A stretch of DNA of 64,000 nt from Cenococcum geophilum 1.58. Taxonomy: Eukaryota; Ascomycota; Dothideomycetes; Gloniales; Gloniaceae. The stretch is from contig KV748180.1 in assembly GCA_001692895.1 (NCBI GenBank), positions 4,431,805-4,495,804 on the forward strand, given 5' to 3'. The position numbers and the translations under genes are program-made. The notes below the pieces were generated by a model. It was not told where the DNA came from and ran no database searches. It saw only the letters and a list, made by a program, of their open reading frames with translations. Shown one piece after another: positions 33,427-44,461 of this stretch. Position 1 is the first letter of the stretch, and the number at the start of each line of letters is the position of its first letter.

Positions 33427-36400
33427 GCCCATCTATTTACGGGTAAAAGGTAGTGCTTATTCTTTGCTATATTTTTAATAAGAGATAGAATAAAGTCTAA
33501 AATGCGCTGTTAAATATAGTACCTCTATTAGATATAATTCCCCTAGGCGTGCCGAATAAGAGCTACCGTTTTAAAAATAGGTCTGCTAGTTCTGCTGCCG
33601 TAATCGTTATTATAATAGTAAAGTGCCCTAAGAACTTTGTACATCTATCGACAATTACTAAAATAGTATTAGTAACCTCTCCAGTTCTTATTTTAGTAGG
33701 GGGTAAGCCTATTATAAAATCTATTATTAATTCTAATATAGGTCCTTATGGAATAGAAAGTACTAATAATTTACTATATAGGCAATATCTAGATATCTAT
33801 ACCCTTTAGTACGCATTATATCTTAATATATAGTCCTTAACCTCTTTAGATATTCCATTCTAAAAGTATTTCCTTTAAACGGCCTTAAGGGTTCTATTAG
33901 CACCGTAGTGACCCCTAAGAGGGTTATTATAGAAGATCTTTAGAATTGTATCTTAAACTACTTGGTTCTTTAGGATATATAGCACCCTTAAAGCGTAATA
34001 AACTCTTTTAGTCTTACTGCTATAGCTTCTTAGTAACTCTAGCTAAGTTAGTCTCCACTATATCTTTCTACCTCTTCCTAGAAATAAAGGCGTCCCTCTA
34101 TTATACTTAAAGAAGAAGATCTAAAAAGGTTTTATATAGATTACTTACTTCTATTTTACCTGCCGCCATTATAAATATAAGGCGTAGCACAAGGTATTTT
34201 AAACTATTAGTGCTAGCAGATTCTCCTACCGTTATATAGTGTGCTATACTACGGATAGGTATCTCGCCTATCCCCTTTAGATCCGGATACTTATAGTTAA
34301 TATGCCGTTAAGTTAAAGGTGCCGCGACACCCCTAGTACATCCTATAGAATTCTCGCTAATTCTAGGGTATACTAACTTTATAACGTCTACCTAGCCTAT
34401 AACTTAGTCCGTAACTATATCCTAGAGCTCTATAATTATAGCGCTTTACAGCTGTATTACTAGGACCTTTGCCCTATTATAAAATTCTATAGTTTTAGGG
34501 AAAGAGTATTCTTTTTTTAAAGCAAATTTTGCAATATGGGGATTATTTCCCCTATACTATCCTAGATCCTTCCTATTTTATAATCTAGACGTCTTAATAA
34601 CCTATTAGCGGGATTTATCTTTCTTAGGCGGTATATAATTTTAAAGTTATATTATAATAGTGCCTTTGCCTATCTATCTTATTAACCGCTTAATACCTTT
34701 ATAGTTATAAAGTATTCTAGGTTATTATAGTCTGTAAAGACTTTAATAGGGTAATTACTTCCTATATAATAATACTACTAGTGCTTTATTGCTGCGACTA
34801 TTATAAGCAGCTCCTAGTCGTGCGTTATATAACGCTATTTTATAGGGTTTTTTTTCCTTAACCAAAACGCTATAGGATGCTATTCTTAGTCTTTTAATTA
34901 AGATATAATCGCCCCTAGGGTAAAGCTAGATATATCCGTTTTAAGGTATATATATAGCTCCTAGTAAAAGTATATTAGGATAGGCGCTGATATAAATAAA
35001 TCCTTTAACTGGTCTATAGCCTATTTAGTAGCTTCCCTAAATATAAAGGGTCCTAACATCTTACTATTCTTAGATCCTTTTAGTAGATTAGTAATTAGGA
35101 GTATTACTTATAAATAGTAAATAATAAACGTTTAGTAGAAGTTTACCGTGCCTAAGAAAATCTATACTTCTCTAAATGTTGTGGGGTAGGGCTATTCCCT
35201 AATAGCGTCCACCCAACTTTTCTCTATTAACACTCCGTTAACGCTAACAATAAAGCCTAAGAAATTAATGCTAGTAGTATAGAACGTGCATTTTTTTAGG
35301 TTTATATAGAGCTTATATTCTTATAGTCTTTCTAGTACTATTTATATATAGTGCGTATATACTTTATAGTTATTAAAGTAGACTATAATGTTATTAAGGT
35401 AGACTATATATATTGTGTCTAATAGGCCTAATAATGCCTTATTAATATAGGCCTAAAATATCGCTAATGCGTTAGTAAGCCCAAATGGCATTACTAGGTA
35501 CTTAAAGTGGCCGTACTATATTTAGAACGCTGTTTTTTACTTATTACCGGCTTTAACCCGGATTTAATGGTATATATCTTTTAGATCCAATTTTATAAAT
35601 ATTTTTACGCCTAATAGCCTGTTAATAAGCTTCCCTATTAAAGGTAATAGGTAGCAATTCTTTATAGTAATCTTATTTAGCGCTTAATAGTTAATATAGA
35701 GGCGAAGGGTCTTATTCTTCTTAGGTATAAATATAATTAGTGCGCCTACTAGGCTTATAGAGGGCTAAATCTATCCTCTTTAAAGATTGTCTACTATATA
35801 TTAATATAATACCGCTAGCTTATTTTCTAATAGGTTATATAGTGGTCTAAAAGGAGGTTATTTATCCTCTATATCCATCTTATGCTTAACTAATATAGGG
35901 TTAGGTAAGGTTTATGCAGCCTCTTTACTAAAAATATCCTCTAAGTTTATATATTTCTATAGAATCTCTAGTTTCTTAATTGCGTATAGCTAGATATCTA
36001 AAAACGAATGTCCCGTGTTCCCGTTCTTGGTATTAAAAGTGGCATATATAGTATATACCTACCCTTCTTCTTATATATAGTTTAAGAAAGTCTTTTAATC
36101 TTTAACTATAATATATAGTTAAGACTTCTGATGTTAATATAAGGCTAAAGGCTAATTAATATCTGGATTGACTTAGTAAAGCTATAGGTATCCCAAAATA
36201 AGGTTATATCCCTTAATTTCTGTGGTATAGAAGCGCATCTCCTATATATTCTATAGACTATCGCGGTCTTAGCTGGCTATAGAAAAAGCCTATTCTCTAT
36301 AGTATGGAATCTAATAGCCTCTAATACTTTAAACGGTGTACACCTATAAGCCGCTAAGGTCTAAATCCAATTCTTTTACTAGTAATTAAGAAATGAATTA

Positions 36401-37717
36401 TATGGTCGCGCCGCTGTCTATAAGGCAGTCTTATATTACCTATTTATTGTTAACTTAAATAGAGATATGAATAACTATACAGTAGCTTACTCCCTTCTTC
36501 TCTTGCTGGCCTAGTATAAGGGAGTAAAGATCTACTAGGCTTTTTCTTTTACTAGCAGAAGCGCTTTATATGGCCCTTTTTACCGTAGTTATAATAAACG
36601 CGTAACTCTTAGTTCTATTTATTTGGATTAGGTTTTTGCCTATTATTATTTTAGGGCTAACCAGCGTTACTTTAGGGCTTTAAAGCCTACTTATATTATT
36701 CTTCCGCAGACTAATTAGGTTGGAATCTGCCTCTATTATTAAAGCTAGGTCTAGTCCTACGCTTTTTATTATTAGCATCTCGTTTCTTTCGCTTGCCTAG
36801 ATAGTCTCTTTTAGCATTTTTAATCCAAGTAGCTTTAGAAATAAGCTTTTCTTAAGAGGTAGGAATTTCGCCCTTCTTTTATATAGCTTATTAAATCTTA
36901 GGTTATAGCTTGGTAAGTAGCTGGTGAAGTTATATAGTGTTATCCTATAGGTCTAAGTAGGGTATATTATCTTCTAGTTCTTCTAAATAGTTTATAAACT
37001 AGACTATACTTTAGCCTTCTCGCTATTTGGCGTTATAGTATCGCTAGTTATAATCTATCCCTTAATTAGCAGGGTTTTGGACCTAATTAACTAACTAGGA
37101 CTTAAGTTCGCTAAATTTAAGGGGTGTAGTAAGTTTCTTCTTATAACATGTTTATAAACTCTTAATAGTGTTATATAGGAAGGTAGAAGTAATTAGTGTC
37201 TAATTATACTTATTAGAGTAACGTTTCGGATCTAGTTAAAACTTAATTTTGTATTAATGGATAAAACAATTACAGTTCTAGAGACTATTACTATAGTACT
37301 TATTAGGTTCCTTTATGCGGAATTTAGGTTTTTCTAACGTTATACCGTAGTGTGGCGTTGCCCCTTTAAGTCCGCTTTATATCTAGGGTGTCTGTATTTC
37401 CCCTAATTATTCTTATAATTGTTCTTAGTAGTTTTAATATGCTTATCTTAATTATATCTCTAACTCCTTTGTTTTTTATAGGGTCTCGCGTAGCGATTGC
37501 TCTAATAACTCCCCAGCGGTAATTGTTTTTAAGGGTCTTATAAGGTTAGACGGACCAGCCGTGGCTTCTTTATAGGAAAAGGGAATACGTTCCTCTAGGG
37601 AGACTCTTTAAGCCTCTTGCGGTTGGGGCGTCGTTTTAGGGGGTAAGGAGGTATAGCCCGTTATCGTTAATTAATAGCCGTATATTCCTTCCGTAAAGGA
37701 TTATAAGCGATTAGAAT

Positions 37718-38035
37718 TATAAGAGGCCAGTCTAACTGGAACGTATAATTATTTAATTAATAGTATAGAATAAGAGTTACCAGTAAGTAGAAGATAAGTT
37801 AAGGTAGAATAATCTTTACGTATAAAGGATAAAAGGTTTCTAACCTCTTTTATTTAGAGACTAATTGCTAGTTCTTCTTTAGAGGAGAACTAGCTCCCTA
37901 TATAATCCTTTTAAGACGCTAGTAAAACCCTTTACCCTTTATCTGTCTAACCGTGTCTTCTAGAACGTAGATAGAATATAGATAAAACCTCTTACTGTCT
38001 TATCTAATATGTACCTTCTAGGGGATTCTGTTACA
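37718..38035 (-). repeat. Gypsy-2 5' LTR
   Basis: 318 bp, partner of 29043-29360, followed by CTAAT. Confidence 0.92.
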
Positions 38036-40445
38036 CTAATAGGAAGCTATAATAGCACCTAATAATATTCTTTTTAAGAAAGCTAATTACGGTAGGGTAT
38101 AACTACGACACGCATAACGCGGAGTTACTAGCAATAGTGGCCAGTTTTAAGCACTAGAGACACTATTTAGAAGGGGCGCAATATTAGGTTAAATTACTAA
38201 CCAATTATACTAATTTATGACCTTTTATAATAACAAAAGAGCTATTATAAAGATAGGTAAGATGGGCCAAATAGCTAGCCATCTTTAATTTCCGTATAGT
38301 GCACTAAAAAGGCGTAAGTAACCTAGCGGACGCCCTATTACGGCGACCGGATTATAAGGAAACAGACTAAACTATCCCCCTTACTAATGGAGAACCAAAT
38401 ATAATTCTTTAAAGTCTTTAATTATAGCTTAATATAAGCCAATCCGATAGAGTAGGCGGCCAGCTATTAATAGGAGCAATTATAGGCCGATTGGGCCGCA
38501 CTAGTATAGGTAGTGCGCAACACTAAGCGCCATAGACTAAACTGGCTAGGATAGTAGCAGAAGAGTCCAAAACGGCATATACACTAAAAGACTTACTTCT
38601 AAAAGAGGTAAAGAAAGCCTTATCCACTAATTTAATAGCCTAAAAAATTTAGGCGTAATTAGATAAAGTAAAGGAGAAGGAGGGCTAATAGGGTAGCTAG
38701 AGTTAGAGTAATTACACTATCCTAATCTGGCTAAAAGATTAGAAGGATAATAACGGTATACTCTACTACTAAGAAAGGCCGTATATCCTAAGTAAGAGAC
38801 CACGGCTTAAGGTAATATAACGTTACTATAATAGGAAGCTAGTAGAACATTTTAGTATAATAAAAACATTAGAACTAGTCTAACGTTAGTACTATTAGCC
38901 GAAAGTAAAATAATACATTAAAGATTAAATCTAAGGCTACTATACCTATAGCTAGATTAAGCCGTTGAAACACTAACTATATAGGGTACTATACCCCCTA
39001 TTAGTCATAAGAGGCCCCTAAAAAGATATTATACTTAATATAGGTATCCAGTATAACGCAGTTCTAGTAGTAGTAAACCAATTTATAAAAATGGCCTACT
39101 ATATCCCTATAAGAGGGGACTTAAAGGCCTAAGGTCTAGCGAACCTACTTATAAAAGAGGTTATTAGACTAAGGACTAATTCTAAGCTCTAAATTCTAGT
39201 CTTTACTATACTTCTATCTAGGAATTAAGTAAAACTTATTTATTGCGTTTTACCCTTAAACAAATAGATAGACAGAAAGGTGAAATTAAACTATAGAGTA
39301 GTACCTTAGGGCATTCTATAACTTTAACTAGATAAACTAGGCTAGTCTCCTTACTATAGCGGAGTTTACTTATAACGACTTAATCCACACCTCTATAGAA
39401 ATAACCCCATTTTAGGCAAATAAGGCTAGAATGCTATTTAGAGGCAAGGGTACGAGAGAAGCCTATAGAGGTAGTGTGTCGAAATATACTAAAGAATTGG
39501 CCAATAAATTAAAGACCATTTACGATAATTTAAGGCAATCTTTAGTTAAGGCTTAAGAATTCTAAGTAAAATACTATAATATAGGTTATAAACCCATAGA
39601 ATTTAAGGAAGGAGACTATATATAGCTGGCGGGCAAGTATATACGGATAGGTAGACCTAAGAAAAAGCTAAATTATAAGAACTTTAGACCCTTTAAGGTC
39701 ACAAGGGTAATTAATACGTAGGCGTATCAGCTTAAATTACTAGAAAATTAGAATATCTATAATATATTTTACGTGTCCCTTTTAAAAAAATATATACTAG
39801 ATATAGTTAGCGGGAGATAATAGCCTATACCTTATTTTATAGACATACCTAAATTAGAATAATAGTATATTAAGGCCATTATAAGCCAGATAAAAGACGA
39901 AAATAAAATTATAAAGTACTAAGTGCGTTAGAAAGGATATAGTCTAAAAGATAATATATAAGAACTAGCTGAAAACCTATTAAAAACCATAATAAGAGCT
40001 TATAAGCGCACTTTAGGACAAAATAGGCCACGGACTACCTATAACTTAGACCTTAAAAGCAAGAACTATAATAGATCAGAACGGCCCCTAAAAAAGAAAA
40101 AGGGTGTTAAATAGTAACTCTTTCCTAATTTTCCCCTAAATAGGGTTTTATAGGTTTTAGTAAGACTATAAAAGGACTTAGTTAGTCTAACTGGGACAAT
40201 AATATAATTAGGAATGAGTTGGAACTAATATAGTAGAATTTAGTCTAGGGAGTATTAATAGTACCTTATAGCTAAAAGAGCTAGTCTATACTTACCTAGG
40301 TAAAAAGTATAAAAGAAAAGGGCTAACCTATTACTATTTTTTGCTAACCAACCTAAATATAATAAAAGAAACTGAACTAAAGAAGGCCGCCGCCTAAAGG
40401 GACCTCTAAGATATTAACCTAGCCAAAAAGGGTTAAGAAAGGACT

Positions 40446-42090
40446 ACTTACTAAGCACTAGTACCAAATCCCGCTAAACTAAAGCCATTAGCTAAATTGT
40501 CGCTAACTAAAGAAGAATAAGCTATATTAGTACTAGAATTACACTTTAGATTCCCTAAAGTATTAGGAGAAGTTGTATCGCCACTAACTAGCTTAGGATG
40601 GCTAAGGGGATTAGCTTAAGGCGTAGGAGGGGCTATGGGGGTTAGAGTGCTGCTAATAAGCTCTATATTATTAAAACGGTTAGCAATACGGCATAAAGTA
40701 GTGTTAATGCTAGTTATACTCCCTTTAAGAGGATTAAGCCGGGCCCCTAGGTCCTTAACGTTATAAGAAAGGCGCTAAAGGAGATTAGTATAACTATTAA
40801 GCTCTATAATAACCTTAGCAGAAGTAGCTAGAGTACGTTACACCTAAAATAGACTAATTAGTATTAAGAATAGCTAAAAGGATACTAATAAGACCTATAG
40901 TGGTAAGAGCTTCCTAGAGACATTCCGAGTTCTATTTTAATAAATTAGATATACCGTTTAACTGGATAAATAGGACCCTATTAGGAGAAGTTAGGGCTAA
41001 TTTTCATAGAAAGGATAAGATAAGAGCTGGAATGTCCCTTTATAAAGTAGAGGTTAACTTACTAGGCTTAATAGGAATAATAGGGTTAAAAGAGATAGTA
41101 TAAGACTTCCTAGTAGTAGTAGAGTTAAATCCGGCCGAAGGGCTAAAACAAATCTTTATAGTGCTAAAACGGGGCACCTTAGTTATAATTACCTCGTTAA
41201 CTTTAGGAAGGTCCTCTTCGGAAGAATTAAGGTTAATTTTAACCCGCTTACGTTTAGGTGTGGCCTTATAGCGCTATTTGCTGCTAAATAAGGGCAGATA
41301 GGGTATAGGAGCAGTAGATAAGGCACTAAAGGCAATAGAGCTAAAAGATGCCTTAGTAATGCCGTGTTTAGCTAAAGCGGCCCTAATAGAATAATTATAA
41401 CGCGGAAGTTTCTTACTAGACCTATTAAAGTAATAAGTGCTTATATAGGCCGTAAGATTATTATTTTTAAGAATGCGGTAGCTATTAGGGTTGATAGGAA
41501 ACTAAAAAAACTAGAAGAAATTACTTATATATAAAGCACCTTTATTAAAACCATATAAGCACCATCTATATTACCTTAAAGAGTCTTAATCTAGACCGCA
41601 TTTCCTTAGTTAATAGCTAAGATTAGGTCCTAAGCGAGCTTTTAAAATTTAATAGATTGGTTAAATAAGTATTTAGGGATTTATAGGACCAGTTAGTCTA
41701 ATAAGCGCAAAACTTAACTAAAAAGGTATAATCTAAATTTAATAGGAACTGATCTGGCCGTAATAAAGCGAACTACCTTTAAAGCATCTATAACAGTAAA
41801 AATTAGAAATAAACTGGGCCGTATTAAGACTGGCCGTAATAAAGACAGAATAGACTATATTAGACTGTTGGACCTCCTTATTCTAGAACCGTTTAAGCCA
41901 CTTTAGGAACTTATAGAAATAATTATAGCAACCGTTAGTTGTTGAGATCTATTTTAATTTATCATTATAAATTCGGGTATAACTCTCTCCTATTACTACT
42001 ATATTGGGCTAAAGGATAACAGACTTAGGTAAGTAAGTCCTAAATAAAGAAGAGAAAAGAAACTAAAAAAGAAGTAAACCGTCGCTAATT
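40446..42090 (-). pseudogene. Antisense ORF in the 3' region of Gypsy-1
   Basis: Not recognised. Between the chromodomain and the 3' LTR, the strand opposite to Gypsy-1 pol has long stretches free of non-RIP stops. From the N-terminal side: GESYTRIYNDKLKQISTTNG and NFYCYRCFKGSS (about 42000-41780), then a basic nuclear-signal-like TPKRKRVKINLNSSEEDLPK (about 41285-41225), and a helix-rich KVIIELNSYTNLL, ARLNPLKGSITSINTTL, CRIANRFNNIELISST (about 40820-40640), ending near 40446. The two halves are best read in different frames, so an indel lies near 41430-41600. Antisense ORFs between pol and 3' LTR are known in some plant Gypsy elements; function unknown. Confidence 0.45.
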
Positions 42091-42391
42091 AAAGTTAGTT
42101 AAAATATTTAGGACTATAAGGGTTAGAATTGTTAGCAGAATTATTAGTAAAGGTTAAAAGAGCTTACAAAGAGCCAGAGAGGAGTAAATTAGACTAAAAG
42201 TAGGGCAAAATCTAAGAATAAGTTACTAAAATTAATAAAAGAATAACTAAAGAGTTTAAAGATTTAAATTCTAAAACTATTTTATAAGATAGTGCTAAGC
42301 CACTAGTCCCTAGTCTTTTGGCTAAGAAAGCTTAATTTCTAAAGAGCTATATTAAGGATTTTAGGGTCGCAATCTGTAAGAAGGGGGGCTT

Positions 42392-42709
42392 TATCATAAA
42401 TAGTAACAATCTAGTAATAATCGGAGTAGAGGAGGACTTACCGCCTTATACGGAGCCTAAGTGGACCTAAGTTAGGATAATAAGGTATATCTAGTCCGAG
42501 CTATAAATAGAATTGGACTAATTGGAGGCTTTGCCTTAATTTAGTAAAGTCCTAACTAGACGGCGCTAGATAAAACCACGAGCAGCTGCTCTAGTAGGGA
42601 GATAGCTATTCGTGATGTGTTAAATATAGACAGTATCCTCCATTGACCAATCGTGCCGAGTTAAGCCTTTTTCTACTATATTAACCTTAGGAACTCCTAG
42701 TTCCTTATA
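42392..42709 (+). repeat. Gypsy-1 3' LTR
   Basis: 318 bp, TATCATAAATAG to CCTTATA; follows the polypurine tract AAGGGGGGC and is followed by the target duplication ACTCT. Confidence 0.92.
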
Positions 42710-43983
42710 ACTCTATTAAATACAATATCTATTGCTTTACAAGACGTAAGAGAAGTAGGATAATAAGCCACTTCGGTACTTAATAAAGGTAAAAAGCTAA
42801 AGACTTAAGATTCTTAAAACAAGATAAGGATAGTTTAAGGACCTATAATAAATAAAAATCGCTAGAGTAGAGTAGTAGTTTAATTTAAAGATAAATACAT
42901 AAGTATAGGATAAAGATTCCTAGGGTACTAAGATTTTTAAGAAAAGATAAGGACACTATAAAAGCCTAGTTAAACTAAGGTAGAAGCTAAGCTTAAGAAG
43001 GAAGCAAGCTTAGGGTTAAAAGTATCTATATTAAGTAAATAAGATATTTAGCCTTAGAGTAAATAGTTAACATTAAAATTGTAAAATTTAATAGGCTAAC
43101 GTAAACTAGGAGAAGACTAAAAAGGATTTAAGAATTAAATTAAATCGTAGTAAATAAAGAGGTTACTAGATACTAAGTAGATTAAGAAATAGACTATTAG
43201 TATAAAAGGTTACTAATAGGCCTAAAGTAGGTACGCTAAGAGTAAAATAGCTTAAAGAATTAGAATAAAAAGAGAACCTAGAGATTTTAACTAGATTTAA
43301 GAACGGTATACAAAAGGTTATTACGATGTAGTAATAATAAGATATTTTCTTATAGATAGATTATATATGCTAATAGAGCTATACTAAAAGTGGTATAAGT
43401 AGCAATACAATAATAAGTAGAAAGATTTTTATCTATAGCTAGATAAAAGAGTTATTTAAGACTAAGTAATTATAGAAAGACGTATAAGTTACATTAAAGG
43501 CGTATTAATTATAGCGTTAAAGAACCTAGAAGAAATATTAGAGAACTAAAGATAAAAAAGATAGATCTTAATACCTATAAATAAGAGACTAACGTTTAGA
43601 TTAACTATATAGAGGTTTAAACTTAAGAGTGAAGATAAGCTAAGAGTTAGCCTATAGCACCTAGGGTATTATATATTGTTATATATTGTATATATAGATA
43701 ATATATACAATATACATAAAAATCTAAATAAAAAAAGAATTGGAAGTATCCTATAAGGATATATTAGGCGCTAGATAAGCAATAGTATAGAAATACTAAG
43801 TATATATACAGCTAGCATCTAATAGAAGTCTAGAAGTTAGATAACTTAATACTTTAACTAAAAAAATTCCTTATAGAAGAAGGCTTAGGCGGGTAGTAGT
43901 AGTAGAAGTACCTAAAGAATACGTATCTATAGTATATTAAGGATAAAAAATAAACTAGGTAATATATAACCGACTATTAACAC
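42710..43983 (+). pseudogene. Unknown host ORF, 3' part, downstream of Gypsy-1
   Basis: Continuation of the frame at 25301-25501 (TLLNTISIALQDVREVG). The frame is Lys/Gln/Ile-rich with stops of TAG/TAA type. It contains QKGFKN-like helices, RYFLIDRLYMLIELY (about 43340-43384), WYKQQYNNKQKDFYLQLDKR (about 43391-43450), VIIERRISYIKGVLIIALKN (about 43460-43520) and later ITQYFNQKNSLQKKAQAGSS. It runs into the left end of Copia-2 near 43983 without a natural stop, so the rest may lie beyond the window. I cannot assign a family; a retroelement gag or a former host gene are both possible. Confidence 0.5.
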
Positions 43984-44209
43984 TGTGCTAAGATATAAGA
44001 TTACCGCTTAGAAGGCTCTAAGATAGTATTAACGCCACCCTATATATTGATTGCAGATTAATATTGCTTACAGATTACTATTCCCATTTTAGTTACCTAT
44101 TACCCTATTATATCTTATTATCTCCACATTCTTTGTGTATATATAGAGGCTTTAGAGCTATATTTACAATTAAGTCGTTTATGCAATTCCTTATACTGTA
44201 AAGCTTATA
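43984..44209 (+). repeat. Copia-2 putative 5' LTR
   Basis: The right end is set by the primer binding site that starts at 44210; the LTR would end AAGCTTATA (CA changed to TA). The left end at TGTGCTAAG is the best TG start found and is tentative, because the 3' partner is not in the window. Confidence 0.5.
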
Positions 44210-44224
44210 GTTATAAGCCCGGCC
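44210..44224 (+). promoter_or_regulatory. Copia-2 primer binding site, half-tRNA-Met type
   Basis: GTTATAAGCCCGGCC, the same core as at 24864-24876 (opposite strand). It is complementary to the anticodon region of initiator tRNA-Met if one G-to-A change is reversed. Confidence 0.7.
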
Positions 44225-44461
44225 TACCTACCGTACTACACCTAATCTGTATATTTAGCGCTTACTAAGTAATTAATCTACTACCTTTATAGTGTTTTAA
44301 GCTTTTTACCTATTAAACAAACGGACAATTAACTCTAGTTAATATACGTACCCAACCGACGAACGAACTGACGAATTAAATTAAAAGTTTAAAATGTTAA
44401 AATAAGGTTTTTGCTAAGACGCCAATTGGACCCTACCTAACCTATTAAAATCCTAAAAATA

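Larger units (their letters stand above)
31640..37500 (-). pseudogene. Gypsy-2 gag-pol relic
   Basis: The gag zinc knuckle reads YYNYGKKGHIKRFC (about 36606-36566; both first Cys turned to Tyr). The RT catalytic box reads YLNN (35390-35401), preceded by AYINKALLGLLDTIYIV, the usual Gypsy context. The integrase C-terminal tail FKIGDEVLLFIKNI is at about 31740-31690. The Tc1-like element splits the integrase. In-frame stops are TAG/TAA. There is no sign of a chromodomain after the integrase; the sequence there passes to the antisense frame. Confidence 0.85.
29043..38035 (-). mobile_element. Gypsy-2: second Ty3/Gypsy element nested in Gypsy-1
   Basis: Two 318-bp LTRs with target duplication CTAAT (29038-29042, 38036-38040). 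It is coded right to left: gag (about 37500-36540), protease, RT, integrase (to about 31650). A region of about 2.2 kb (31640-29361) before the 3' LTR carries an ORF on the opposite (+) strand. A Tc1-like transposon (about 32054-33426) is nested in the integrase. Removing Gypsy-2 reconnects the RT and RNase H parts of Gypsy-1. Confidence 0.93.
25825..40020 (+). pseudogene. Gypsy-1 gag-pol relic with C-terminal chromodomain
   Basis: Split by the nested insertions. Gag is at about 26350-27130, with the zinc knuckle YYNYNQLGYITRKYC (27078-27122; CYNC and GHI altered by G-to-A/C-to-T changes). Protease and spacer run to 27903. RT is in two parts: [14 protein letters not shown] and the catalytic box YLDN (28506-28517; second Asp lost). 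The RNase H resumes after Gypsy-2 at about 38036 (YDTHNAELLAIVASFKH, RHYLEGAQY). Integrase follows: YYQPKVK, then AVLVVVNQFIKMAYYIP (about 39057-39110). The chromodomain at about 39840-40010 has KIIKYQVRQKGYSLKDNI and ELAENLL. Chromodomains direct integration to heterochromatin in this clade. Only TAG/TAA-type stops were seen in the stretches read. Confidence 0.9.
25507..42709 (+). mobile_element. Gypsy-1: Ty3/Gypsy chromovirus with nested insertions
   Basis: Complete element with two 318-bp LTRs and target duplication ACTCT (25502-25506, 42710-42714). A polypurine tract AAGGGGGGC lies just before the 3' LTR (42381-42389). Coding order is gag, protease, RT, RNase H, integrase, chromodomain. 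A 186-bp solo LTR (27904-28089) and all of Gypsy-2 (29043-38035) are nested in pol. About 2.2 kb between chromodomain and 3' LTR holds an antisense ORF. Without insertions it is about 8.0 kb, longer than the 5-6 kb usual for fungal chromoviruses. Confidence 0.93.

Noticed and set aside
33549-33809. + strand 86-codon open frame as a separate gene
   Set aside because: It lies over Gypsy-2 integrase coding on the other strand, with no recognisable family.
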